Source: Candidatus Omnitrophota bacterium (GTDB lineage: Bacteria; Omnitrophota; Gorgyraeia; 2-01-FULL-45-10). From it: a DNA stretch of 22,138 nt. The position numbers were made by a program, and so were the translations under genes. Below, piece after piece: positions 6,887 through 14,144 of this stretch (positions are counted from its first letter, which is position 1; each line of letters starts with the position of its first letter). Under the pieces are notes generated by a model. It was not told the origin of the DNA, made no database searches, and worked only from the letters and a program-made list of their open reading frames with translations. The stretch is taken from contig JAUYPN010000061.1 of NCBI GenBank assembly GCA_030695725.1, positions 1-22,138 of the forward strand, written 5' to 3'.

Positions 6887-7826
6887 GCGGCGTATCCTGA
6901 TCACCATGGGTGACCCCGCCGGCATCGGGCCGGAGATCACCGTCAAAGCGTTAACGGATCCGCGCATTTCAAGATCGGCCCACTTCCTCGTCATCGGGGA
7001 CTTCTTCGTAATAGATAAAGTAGGAAAAATTTTAAAGATCAAACCTGAAATTTCGCTTCTCGATCTCGCCAACGTTCCATCCACAAACTTCGCTTTCGGA
7101 ATCCCTAAACCCGCGTTCGGAAAAGCTTCAATGGAATATATAGACAAGGCGCTCGAGATCCTTAAAAACGGGGAGGCCGACGCGCTGGTTACGGCGCCGA
7201 TAAATAAGTCATCCATAAGAAGCGCCGGATTTAAAGAGTTCGAAGGCCATACCGGATATCTTGCCCGGATGTCGGGTACAAATGAATTCGCGATGATGTT
7301 CGTCGGCGAGAAATTAAAGATAACGCTTGTTACGCGGCACGTCGCCCTTAGGGACGTGGCCGGCGCCGTAACGATGGATTCAGTATGCAGGGCCATAAGG
7401 CTCACACATATTTATCTAAAAAAATACTTCGGGATAAAAGAGCCCAGGATAGCGGTGACGGGCTTAAATCCTCACGCGTCTGACGGCGGCATCTTCGGCA
7501 ATGAAGAAAAGACCGTCATAATCCCGGCCATCAGGAAGTCGTCCGTCGAAATAAAAAATATTTACGGCCCGCTTGCCGCCGACGCGGTATTTTACGAAAC
7601 GCTTAAGGGGAAGTTCGACGCGGTGGTGGCGATGTATCATGATCAGGCGCTCGGGCCGTTCAAGACGCTGTATTTTAACAACGGTGTCAATCTTACTCTT
7701 GGCCTGCCCTTTATAAGAACTTCACCCGACCATGGCACGGCCTTCAATATAGCGGGTAAGGGAATAGCCGACCCCGCATCGATGAAAGAAGCGATCAAGC
7801 TCGCATGCTCACTCAAACGCAGCTGA
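6873..7826 (+). CDS. pdxA: 4-hydroxythreonine-4-phosphate dehydrogenase
   Basis: PdxA oxidises 4-phosphohydroxy-L-threonine with NAD(P)+ in the DXP-dependent pyridoxal phosphate pathway. The 317-residue protein starts ITMGDPAGIGPE (residues 10-21). It has VTAPINKSSI, EGHTGYL, GLNPHASDGG, MYHDQ and SPDHGTAFNIAGKG. His156, His201 and His256 have the same spacing (45 and 55) as the three metal-binding histidines of the Escherichia coli enzyme. The TTG start at 6873 is chosen because the first ATG (6906) lies inside the conserved first strand. It overlaps the upstream surA-like gene by 14 bases and rsmA downstream by 22. The paralogue acting on 4-phosphothreonate is an alternative, but the surA-pdxA-rsmA context favours vitamin B6 synthesis. 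Confidence 0.94.
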   Translation: MSSSKRRILITMGDPAGIGPEITVKALTDPRISRSAHFLVIGDFFVIDKVGKILKIKPEISLLDLANVPSTNFAFGIPKPAFGKASMEYIDKALEILKNGEADALVTAPINKSSIRSAGFKEFEGHTGYLARMSGTNEFAMMFVGEKLKITLVTRHVALRDVAGAVTMDSVCRAIRLTHIYLKKYFGIKEPRIAVTGLNPHASDGGIFGNEEKTVIIPAIRKSSVEIKNIYGPLAADAVFYETLKGKFDAVVAMYHDQALGPFKTLYFNNGVNLTLGLPFIRTSPDHGTAFNIAGKGIADPASMKEAIKLACSLKRS

Positions 7827-8644
7827 AAGCCGTATTTCAAAAATATAACTTCTCGCCGCTGAAGAGATTCGGGGAGAATTATCTTATTGACGGCAATGTC
7901 AAGGATAAGATAGTTGCGCAAGCCAGCGCTGAGCCCGGCGATACTGTCCTGGAGATAGGTCCCGGCTTTGGAGCGCTCACTTTTGATCTGGCGGCAAATG
8001 GAGCTAAAGTATACGCGGTAGATAAGGATAAGAAAGCTTACGAAATACTCAAAGATCTGGTAGGGGACAGCCTGCCGGATCTCAGGATCTTTAATGAAGA
8101 TATTTTAGATTTCGATCTTAAAAAGATCTTTACGGGCAGGAAGATAAAAGTCGTCGGCAACCTCCCGTACTACATAACGACGCCCGTTATAGAATACGTG
8201 ATTGAGAATAGGGCGATCGCGGAGAGCGCGTTAATATTGATGCAGAAAGAGGTCGCCGACCGCCTGCTTGCGCCCGAGGGTTCAAAGCTCCGCGGCTCAA
8301 TAAGCTGCTTTGTGCAGTACTATACTAAACTCGAATATTTGTGTACGATAAATCGGCATTCGTTCTATCCGGTTCCCTGCGTGGATTCAGGCCTCCTGAA
8401 ACTTCAAATTCTCGATAAACCGGCTTACCACGTGAAGGACGAGGCTCTTCTTTTTAAAATAGTCAGAGGCGCCTTCAACCAAAGGCGTAAGTCCATAATC
8501 AATTCGCTCTCCCGCGAAGCGGTGCTGGACATCCCCAAGGGAGAGCTGGTGGGCATATTGAAGAAGATTGATATCGACTCGTCCGCCCGCCCCGAAGACC
8601 TCCCGCTATCTTCATTTACCCGCATCGCCAACACATTAAGCTAA
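7805..8644 (+). CDS. rsmA: 16S rRNA dimethyladenosine transferase
   Basis: RsmA (KsgA) dimethylates two adjacent adenines in the 3' hairpin of 16S rRNA using S-adenosylmethionine, late in 30S assembly. The 279-residue protein has the RFGENYLID N-terminus (QNFL-like). The SAM-binding motif is LEIGPGFGALT (49-59), with an acidic loop AVDKD. The catalytic motif NLPYYITTPV is at 119-128, then LMQKEVADRLLA. The C-terminal FNQRRKSIINSLS is diagnostic of the family. ATG 7805 lies inside pdxA; the 22-base overlap suggests translational coupling. This is the last gene of the compact surA-pdxA-rsmA run. The 138-base gap that follows holds the gatC promoter and is the first real break in the window. Confidence 0.96.
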   Translation: MLTQTQLKAVFQKYNFSPLKRFGENYLIDGNVKDKIVAQASAEPGDTVLEIGPGFGALTFDLAANGAKVYAVDKDKKAYEILKDLVGDSLPDLRIFNEDILDFDLKKIFTGRKIKVVGNLPYYITTPVIEYVIENRAIAESALILMQKEVADRLLAPEGSKLRGSISCFVQYYTKLEYLCTINRHSFYPVPCVDSGLLKLQILDKPAYHVKDEALLFKIVRGAFNQRRKSIINSLSREAVLDIPKGELVGILKKIDIDSSARPEDLPLSSFTRIANTLS

Positions 8645-8701
8645 TCATTTTTTCGATTCGAACAGCAGGCGGAACTTCCGATGCCCGCTCTCCCTGCCAC
8701 C

Positions 8702-8754
8702 ACCACAGGGCTTTGTGCTGGCTGTAAAAATTGACAAAGCCAGATTCGTGTGGT
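8702..8754. repeat. Interrupted inverted repeat enclosing the gatC promoter
   Basis: The left arm is ACCACA (8702-8707) followed by GGCTTTGT (8709-8716). The right arm is ACAAAGCC (8734-8741) followed by TGTGGT (8749-8754). The inner arms pair perfectly over 8 bases around a 17-base centre; the outer arms pair over 6. The right arms overlap both the -35 and the -10 boxes of the promoter at 8731-8759, so this could be an operator. No regulator is identified. Confidence 0.5.
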
Positions 8755-8759
8755 AACTT
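8731..8759 (+). promoter_or_regulatory. Promoter of the gatCAB operon
   Basis: A perfect TTGACA (8731-8736) lies 17 bases from TAACTT (8754-8759), which is preceded by TGG, an extended -10 TGn element. The start of transcription would be near 8766, leaving a leader of about 17 bases that contains AAGGA (8770-8774) before the GTG at 8783. It is the only gap of this size in the first 15 kb and the likely entry for gatC-gatA-gatB-ctpA. Confidence 0.6.
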
Positions 8760-8782
8760 ATATCTAAACAAGGACTTGCGCT

Positions 8783-9127
8783 GTGCAAATAGATAAAAAG
8801 ACAGTCACGAAGGTCGCTTTTCTATCGAGATTGGAACTGGATGAGAAAGAGTCTAAGCTCTATTCGACCCAATTGGCGGCTATATTATCGTATATAGATA
8901 AGCTGAACGAAGTGGATACTAAGAGCGTGCTGCCCACGAGTCATGTCCTACCGACGCTCAAGAACGTATTCAGAAAAGACTCTCTTAAAAGCTCTCTCAG
9001 CGCGGTCGATGCCTTAAGCAACGCACCGTCCAAGGAGGGCGATTTTTTCAAAGTTCCGCAGGTCATAGACCCTTCGGCAGGGCTCAGGGTCTATCCTGAG
9101 CCGGGTCGAAGGATAGAAGGGAAGTAG
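8783..9127 (+). CDS. gatC: Asp-tRNA(Asn)/Glu-tRNA(Gln) amidotransferase subunit C
   Basis: GatC is the small subunit that wraps around GatA and GatB and stabilises the amidotransferase complex. The 114-residue protein begins IDKKTVTKVAFLSRLELDE, has a YIDKLNEVDTK helix-turn, the VLPTSHVLPT segment, and ends its conserved part at GDFFKVPQVID, as the family does. The GTG start at 8783 has AAGGA eight bases upstream. The normal family length is 90-100. The extra C-terminal residues, PSAGLRVYPEPGRRIEGK, are encoded by a dispersed palindromic repeat (9071-9112), so the tail is probably a late addition. gatA begins on the base after the TAG stop. Confidence 0.94.
   Translation: MQIDKKTVTKVAFLSRLELDEKESKLYSTQLAAILSYIDKLNEVDTKSVLPTSHVLPTLKNVFRKDSLKSSLSAVDALSNAPSKEGDFFKVPQVIDPSAGLRVYPEPGRRIEGK
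9071..9112. repeat. Palindromic repeat inside the 3' end of gatC
   Basis: This is a nested inverted repeat. CCTTCG (9071-9076) pairs with CGAAGG (9107-9112), and GGCTCAGG (9081-9088) pairs with CCTGAGCC (9095-9102) around a six-base loop. The same design recurs at 15845-15913 and 18806-18852. Here it lies wholly within coding sequence and is translated as the C-terminal tail of GatC. Confidence 0.8.
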
Positions 9128-10561
9128 ATGGAGAACCTTTATTCGCTGACCGCCCACGAACTGAAAGAAAAAATAGATAAAGACGGTTTATCCCCTTCCG
9201 ATATCCTCAATTCGCTCTTCAAGAGAATAGGATCTATTGACAAAAAGATAAAAGCCTTCGTATCTTTGAATAAGGGCGCTTCCGCCCTGCCGGAGAACAA
9301 AGCCGGAAAGCTATACGGTATCCCCGTCCTCGTAAAGGATAACATATGCGTCAGGGGCGAAGAGACGACGTGCGCGTCTAAGATCCTCGAAGGCTTTAAG
9401 CCGCCGTATGACGCCACGGTCATAAAGAGACTTAAAGCGGAAGGCGCTCTTCTAATAGGGAAAGCCAACATGGACGAGTTCGCTTTCGGGTCGTCCTGCG
9501 AAACTTCCTGCTACGGCCCCACCAGAAACCCATGGGATACGGAGAGAATTCCGGGCGGCTCGAGCGGAGGCTCCGCCGCCGCGGTAGCCAGCGACCAGAC
9601 GATCCTCGCGCTAGGTTCCGATACGGGCGGATCGATCAGGCAGCCGGCAAGCCTCTGCGGGGTCGTGGGTTTGAAACCCACGTACGGAAGAGTCTCCAGA
9701 TATGGGCTCATCGCTTTCGCTTCAAGCCTCGACCAGATAGGGCCCATCACAAAAGATGTGACCGACGCGGCGCTCGTGATGAATGTTATCGCCGGACACG
9801 ATGAGATGGACTCCACGTGCGTCGACATGCCGGTTCCCGATTACACAAAGTCGCTGACTAAAGACGTCAAAGGTTTAAGGGTGGGGGTTCCGAAGGAATA
9901 TTTTATCGAAGGCATAGATAAAGAGGTCGAGGCGAGCGTGCGCGGAGCTATAAACATCTTAAGAGACCTGGGCGCAGAGATCGTGGAGATAACACTGCCT
10001 CACACGCAGTACGCTGTAAGCACATACTATATAGTCGCCCCTGCTGAGGCGAGTTCTAATCTGGCGCGCTTCGACGGCGTGCAGTATGGATTCAGGGCTC
10101 CTGATGCCAAAGACCTGGTGGATATGTACATCAAGACGCGTTCAAAGGGATTCGGCAACGAAGCCAAGAGGAGGATCCTTTTGGGGACATACTGCCTCTC
10201 CACTGGTTACTACGACGCATATTATCTGAAAGCCCAAAAGGTGAGGACAAAAATAAAAGAGGATTTTGATAACGCGTTCAAACTGTGCGATCTTATAGCC
10301 ACTCCTACGGCGCCGACTCCGGCGTTCAGGATCAAAGAGAAGACTTATGATCCTCTCAGCATGTATCTATCGGATATATTCACCATTTCCGCCAATTTGG
10401 CGGGGCTTCCGGCCATATCGATACCTTGCGGATTTTCCAAAGATTCTCTGCCCATAGGATTGCATATACTCGCGAAGCCCTTTGGCGAAGAGACGCTCTT
10501 CAGGGCGGCATATGCCTTTGAACAGAATACTGATCATCATAAACGTAAACCCAAACTATGA
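9128..10561 (+). CDS. gatA: Asp-tRNA(Asn)/Glu-tRNA(Gln) amidotransferase subunit A
   Basis: GatA is the glutaminase of the complex. It releases ammonia from glutamine for transfer to mischarged Glu-tRNA(Gln) or Asp-tRNA(Asn). The 477-residue protein has the amidase signature. Lys70 is in GIPVLVKDN, the cis-Ser145 in IPGGSSGGSAAA, and the nucleophile Ser169 in SDTGGSIRQPAS. These spacings match the Ser-cisSer-Lys triad of characterised GatA. Other family blocks are NMDEFAFGSS, GLKPTYGRVSRYGL and ATPTAPTPAF. ATG 9128 directly follows the gatC stop, with AAGGGA five bases upstream. The TGA stop overlaps the gatB ATG (ATGA). The order gatC-gatA-gatB is standard, and a general amidase is excluded by that context. 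Confidence 0.97.
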   Translation: MENLYSLTAHELKEKIDKDGLSPSDILNSLFKRIGSIDKKIKAFVSLNKGASALPENKAGKLYGIPVLVKDNICVRGEETTCASKILEGFKPPYDATVIKRLKAEGALLIGKANMDEFAFGSSCETSCYGPTRNPWDTERIPGGSSGGSAAAVASDQTILALGSDTGGSIRQPASLCGVVGLKPTYGRVSRYGLIAFASSLDQIGPITKDVTDAALVMNVIAGHDEMDSTCVDMPVPDYTKSLTKDVKGLRVGVPKEYFIEGIDKEVEASVRGAINILRDLGAEIVEITLPHTQYAVSTYYIVAPAEASSNLARFDGVQYGFRAPDAKDLVDMYIKTRSKGFGNEAKRRILLGTYCLSTGYYDAYYLKAQKVRTKIKEDFDNAFKLCDLIATPTAPTPAFRIKEKTYDPLSMYLSDIFTISANLAGLPAISIPCGFSKDSLPIGLHILAKPFGEETLFRAAYAFEQNTDHHKRKPKL

Positions 10562-11997
10562 CATCCAAATACGAAACGGTTATAGGATTAGAGGTCCATC
10601 TGCAGCTCGAGACCGATACCAAGGCATTCTGCGGATGCTCTACGGAGTTCGGTAAGCCGCCGAACAGCCAAACCTGCCCGGTCTGCCTGGGGTTTCCCGG
10701 GTCATTGCCCGTCTTGAATGAGAAGGCCTTTCTCTATTCCATAAAAGTAGCGCTCGCCCTTAACTGCAAGATACAGGAGATTATAAAGTTCGACAGAAAA
10801 AATTATTACTATCCGGACCTTCCGAAGAATTTTCAGATATCTCAGTTTGACATGCCTCTTTCATACGACGGATTTGTAGACGTGCCTTCGGCTGACGGGC
10901 CGGCTAAGAGAGTGCATATAAAACGCGTTCACCTGGAAGAGGACGCTGGTAAACTGATACATCCTGTCAAAGCGGCCAATAGCCTTGTGGATTTTAACAG
11001 GGCAGGGATGCCTCTATTGGAAATAGTGACCGAGCCCGACATAAATTCTCCCGAGGCCGCTTACGATTATCTCACAGCCCTAAAATCGATACTGCAGTAT
11101 CTGAGAGTCTCCGATTGCGATATGGAGAAAGGCAGCCTGCGCTGTGACGCGAATATCTCCGTAAGGAGAGCGGGCGAGAAAGAGCTGGGAGTAAAAGTGG
11201 AAGTCAAGAATATGAACTCTTTCAAATGGGTCAGGGAGGCTCTTTCTTTTGAGGCGGACAGGCAGATAGCGTTGGTGGAAGCAAAAGAGAGAATAGTCCA
11301 GGAGACGAGGCTTTGGGACGCCCAGAAGCTCGTCACCATCTCGATGAGGTCGAAGGAAGAGGCTCATGACTATCGCTACTTCCCGGAACCGGACCTCGTT
11401 CCCTTCATAGTAGACAAAAAAATAATAGAAGACATGAGGAAGGCACTGCCCGAATTACCCCGCCCGCGCGCCGACAGGTTTGTCAAAGAATACGGGCTTT
11501 CCGGATATGACGCGGGCGTTCTTACCGGCCAGGTAGACCTGGCGGACTATTTCGAGGAATGCGCGCGTGAATACACGAACAGGAAAGCGTTGGCCAACTG
11601 GATAAACGGTGACATGGCGGCCGAGATGAATACCAGGAATGTAAATATATTGGGATTGGGTGTGCGGCCTAAAGACCTTGTGGAGCTATTGAAGATGATA
11701 GATGACCAATCCGTCAGCGGTAAGACGGCTAAGGATGTCCTGGTGGAGATGGTGGAGACAAAAAAAAGAGCCGGTGAGATAGTGAGCTCAAAAGGGCTCT
11801 CGCAGATCAGCGATAAGGATAAGATAGAAGAGGTGGTAAGGGACGTGCTTGCCAGGAATGAGAGATCGGTAAACGACTATAAGGGCGGCAAGAGGACGGC
11901 CATCACGTTTCTCGTAGGGCAGGTCATGAAGCAGACCCAAGGCAAAGCCAACCCGGCTATGGTGAACGACATGCTTAAGAAGCATCTGGGAGAATAG
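10558..11997 (+). CDS. gatB: Asp-tRNA(Asn)/Glu-tRNA(Gln) amidotransferase subunit B
   Basis: GatB binds the mischarged tRNA, phosphorylates the side chain with ATP and accepts ammonia from GatA. The 479-residue protein begins with YETVIGLEVHLQLET and has the four zinc ligands Cys25, Cys27, Cys40 and Cys43 (FCGCSTEF, TCPVCLGFPGSLP). It also has KNYYYPDLPKNFQISQ, HLEEDAGKLIH, DFNRAGMPLLEIVTEPD and RYFPEPDL. The C-terminal YqeY-like tail domain (about 330-479) ends GQVMKQTQGKANPAMVND, the usual tRNA-elbow-binding end. It is translationally coupled to gatA by a 4-base overlap. The presence of gatCAB suggests that Gln-tRNA, Asn-tRNA or both are made indirectly here; the sequence does not say which. 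Confidence 0.97.
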   Translation: MTSKYETVIGLEVHLQLETDTKAFCGCSTEFGKPPNSQTCPVCLGFPGSLPVLNEKAFLYSIKVALALNCKIQEIIKFDRKNYYYPDLPKNFQISQFDMPLSYDGFVDVPSADGPAKRVHIKRVHLEEDAGKLIHPVKAANSLVDFNRAGMPLLEIVTEPDINSPEAAYDYLTALKSILQYLRVSDCDMEKGSLRCDANISVRRAGEKELGVKVEVKNMNSFKWVREALSFEADRQIALVEAKERIVQETRLWDAQKLVTISMRSKEEAHDYRYFPEPDLVPFIVDKKIIEDMRKALPELPRPRADRFVKEYGLSGYDAGVLTGQVDLADYFEECAREYTNRKALANWINGDMAAEMNTRNVNILGLGVRPKDLVELLKMIDDQSVSGKTAKDVLVEMVETKKRAGEIVSSKGLSQISDKDKIEEVVRDVLARNERSVNDYKGGKRTAITFLVGQVMKQTQGKANPAMVNDMLKKHLGE

Positions 11998-11999
11998 TT

Positions 12000-13277
12000 G
12001 TGACGAAGAGATTTAAGATAGCCTTTTTCATTATTGCGGTTATGCTCGTCGCTTCTTTGACGATGGGTAGATCTGAAGCGCCCAAAGATGCCAAACCGCA
12101 GTCGAAGGAAGACCTGTATAATCAGGTAGAATTATTCTCCGACGCCATCAGCGTGATACGAAGCGAATACGTAGATGAGGTCGACTCCAGGAAAGTGATA
12201 TACGGCGCGTTAAGGGGGATGCTCTCCTCGCTCGACGATTTCAGCCAGTTTATGGACCAGGATGAGTATAAGGAGCTGACTTCAGAGGTCAAGGGCGAGT
12301 TCGGCGGCATAGGCGTCGAGATAACCCTGAAGGACGGCATAATCACGGTGATAACTCCGATGGCCGGCACTCCGGCGAAATCGGCCGGTATAAAACCGGG
12401 CGACAAGATCGTGAGGATAAACGGCAATACGACAAAAGATATACGCCTAAGCGACGCCGTGAAGATCATGCGCGGCGAGCCCGGCACACAGGTGACTCTT
12501 ACCGTCTGGAGAGAGAAGGAAGATAAGGTCCTCGACATATCGATAAAGAGGGCCAACGTAAAGATCGACAGCATAGAGGACGCCCGCCTCATAGAGGGCA
12601 AGATCGGGTACATACGTCTGGTGGAATTTCAGGAGAGATGCGCTCGTGAACTGGAGGCTGCGCTTAAAAAATTAGAGGGCGAGGGTATGGACTCGCTTAT
12701 ACTGGACCTGAGGAATAATCCCGGGGGGTTACTTGAGTCCGCTATAGACGTATCGGAGAAGTTCATACCGAAAGACGGAACGATAGTATCTACAAAGAGC
12801 AGGAATCCCGCTCAGAACGCCGTATATAGATCGAAGGGCGTCCTTACGCATCCATCCTGGCCGCTTATAGTTTTGGTAAATGAGGGCTCCGCGAGCGCCG
12901 CGGAGATCGTAGCCGGGGCCATACAGGATAATAAGCGCGGCGTGATATTAGGCGTCAAGACTTTCGGTAAGGCCTCCGTGCAGACCGTAATTCCGTTGAA
13001 AGATAATTCCGCTCTGAGGATTACGACGGCGTATTATTTTACGCCCAGCGGGAAGTTAATAAGTAACCGGGGGGTGATCCCCGACGTCGTGGTTGAGGCC
13101 GAAGAGCTGAATGGCAGGAAAATCCCCTTATCCGGGATATTCGATAAGATAGATAACGACAAAGAGGCAAAGAGAAAGGCTAATGTCCCTAAACCGAAAG
13201 AGCCCGCCGTGCGGGACAATCAGCTCGAGCGCGCCGTCGATCTGATGAAAGCGATAAAGGTTTATAAGAAGCTTTAA
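12000..13277 (+). CDS. ctpA: C-terminal processing peptidase, S41 family, PDZ-containing
   Basis: This is a periplasmic serine protease that trims the C-termini of envelope proteins. The 425-residue protein has an N-terminal signal or anchor (FKIAFFIIAVMLVASLTMG) and a helical lead-in with SLDDFSQFMDQDEY. A PDZ domain covers about 95-185 (GEFGGIGVEITLKDG, AGIKPGDKIVRING). The S41 core contains LDLRNNPGG, NEGSASAAEIVAGA and KTFGKASVQT. The catalytic pair is Ser299 and Lys324, 25 residues apart as in known CtpA enzymes. The GTG start at 12000 has GGGAG upstream in the gatB end, and is 2 bases after the gatB stop. The last codons (Lys-Leu-stop) are part of a heptamer repeat (13269-13300). A YibQ-like deacetylase gene follows, a frequent pairing. 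Confidence 0.95.
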   Translation: MTKRFKIAFFIIAVMLVASLTMGRSEAPKDAKPQSKEDLYNQVELFSDAISVIRSEYVDEVDSRKVIYGALRGMLSSLDDFSQFMDQDEYKELTSEVKGEFGGIGVEITLKDGIITVITPMAGTPAKSAGIKPGDKIVRINGNTTKDIRLSDAVKIMRGEPGTQVTLTVWREKEDKVLDISIKRANVKIDSIEDARLIEGKIGYIRLVEFQERCARELEAALKKLEGEGMDSLILDLRNNPGGLLESAIDVSEKFIPKDGTIVSTKSRNPAQNAVYRSKGVLTHPSWPLIVLVNEGSASAAEIVAGAIQDNKRGVILGVKTFGKASVQTVIPLKDNSALRITTAYYFTPSGKLISNRGVIPDVVVEAEELNGRKIPLSGIFDKIDNDKEAKRKANVPKPKEPAVRDNQLERAVDLMKAIKVYKKL

Positions 13278-13300
13278 GCTGTAAGCTTTAAGTTATAAGC
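13269..13300. repeat. Degenerate tandem heptamer repeat at the ctpA stop
   Basis: Four heptamers plus a partial copy are seen: AAGCTTT, AAGCTGT, AAGCTTT, AAGTTAT, AAGC. The first copy supplies the final Lys-Leu codons and part of the stop of ctpA; the rest fills the 29-base gap before the next gene. It resembles the short tandem heptanucleotide repeats described in other bacteria such as cyanobacteria. A second heptamer array with a different unit lies in tsaD. Confidence 0.65.
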
Positions 13301-13306
13301 AGGATC

Positions 13307-14143
13307 ATGAAAATAAAAATAGCTTTGATAGCGGTTGTTATAACATTGATACTGGGTGTCGTGTTCATCTTCTGGAAGTCCTCCCGCGCGCCGAAGAGGA
13401 AGATAATCGTGGTGAAGAAGGTACCCGCCGCCAAAGAGGCCGTAAGAAAAAGAAGATTCGCCGCCATACAAAAAAATTACAAAAATCCCAAGGTGGCCAT
13501 AGTCATAGATGATTTCGGGTATAATATCAGCAATCTTGATCGCATCCTTGCCGCAAAAAGGGCCGTTACATTTTCTATCCTACCGAACCTGCCGTATTCT
13601 AAGAGGATAGCAGAGGCTGCCTCTTCAAAGGGGTACGAGGTGATACTGCATCTTCCGCTGGAGTCTCTTGATAAAGCTGCGCCGACGGAGGCGGGCACCA
13701 TAAAGACCGGTATGAACGAAAAAGAGATGCTGGCGCTGCTTGATAAGGATATTGCCAGCGTGCCGGGGTTAAGCGGAGTATCAAATCACCAGGGATCGAA
13801 AGCCACGGAAGATAAACGTTGTATGTCGATCATATTATCCGATCTCAAGAAGAGGTCCTTATACTTTCTTGATAGCCTTGTTACCAATAAATCTGTATGC
13901 CGCGAAGCAGCGGCCCAGGCGCAAGTCCCGTATGCCAAGAGGGATATATTTTTGGACAATGAGAATAGCCCGGAGTATATAGAAAAGCAGATGCTCTCTA
14001 TGAGAAAAATGGCGTTCAAATACGGCTCTGTTATAGCGGTCTGTCACGACAGGAAAAACACAATAGCCGTTCTGGATAAGATGATGCCGGAGCTCGTTAG
14101 TGAAGGGATACGATTCGTGTATCTCTCGGAGATAGTCAAATAA
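13307..14143 (+). CDS. Divergent polysaccharide deacetylase family protein (YibQ-like)
   Basis: This 278-residue protein has an N-terminal membrane anchor (about 5-23) followed by a basic linker and a single periplasmic domain of the divergent polysaccharide deacetylase family (DUF610). The domain has VAIVIDDFGYN (63-73, Asp68-Asp69), ILPNLPYSKRIAE, EVILHLPLE (His115), GVSNHQGSKATED (158-169), FLDSLVTNKS and VAVCHDR-like AVCHDRKNT. These correspond to the metal-site blocks of NodB-like deacetylases in this divergent branch. The substrate is unknown; a role in peptidoglycan or envelope glycan remodelling is likely. The family is often next to CtpA and murein hydrolase regulators, and here directly follows ctpA. 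The ATG at 13307 has CAGGA just upstream. tsaD begins one base after its stop. Confidence 0.88.
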   Translation: MKIKIALIAVVITLILGVVFIFWKSSRAPKRKIIVVKKVPAAKEAVRKRRFAAIQKNYKNPKVAIVIDDFGYNISNLDRILAAKRAVTFSILPNLPYSKRIAEAASSKGYEVILHLPLESLDKAAPTEAGTIKTGMNEKEMLALLDKDIASVPGLSGVSNHQGSKATEDKRCMSIILSDLKKRSLYFLDSLVTNKSVCREAAAQAQVPYAKRDIFLDNENSPEYIEKQMLSMRKMAFKYGSVIAVCHDRKNTIAVLDKMMPELVSEGIRFVYLSEIVK

Positions 14144-14144
14144 T

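Noticed and set aside
8652..8679. Small palindromes TTCGATTCGAA and GGAACTTCC after rsmA
   Set aside because: Short stems with no T-run on the + strand; not distinguishable from chance.
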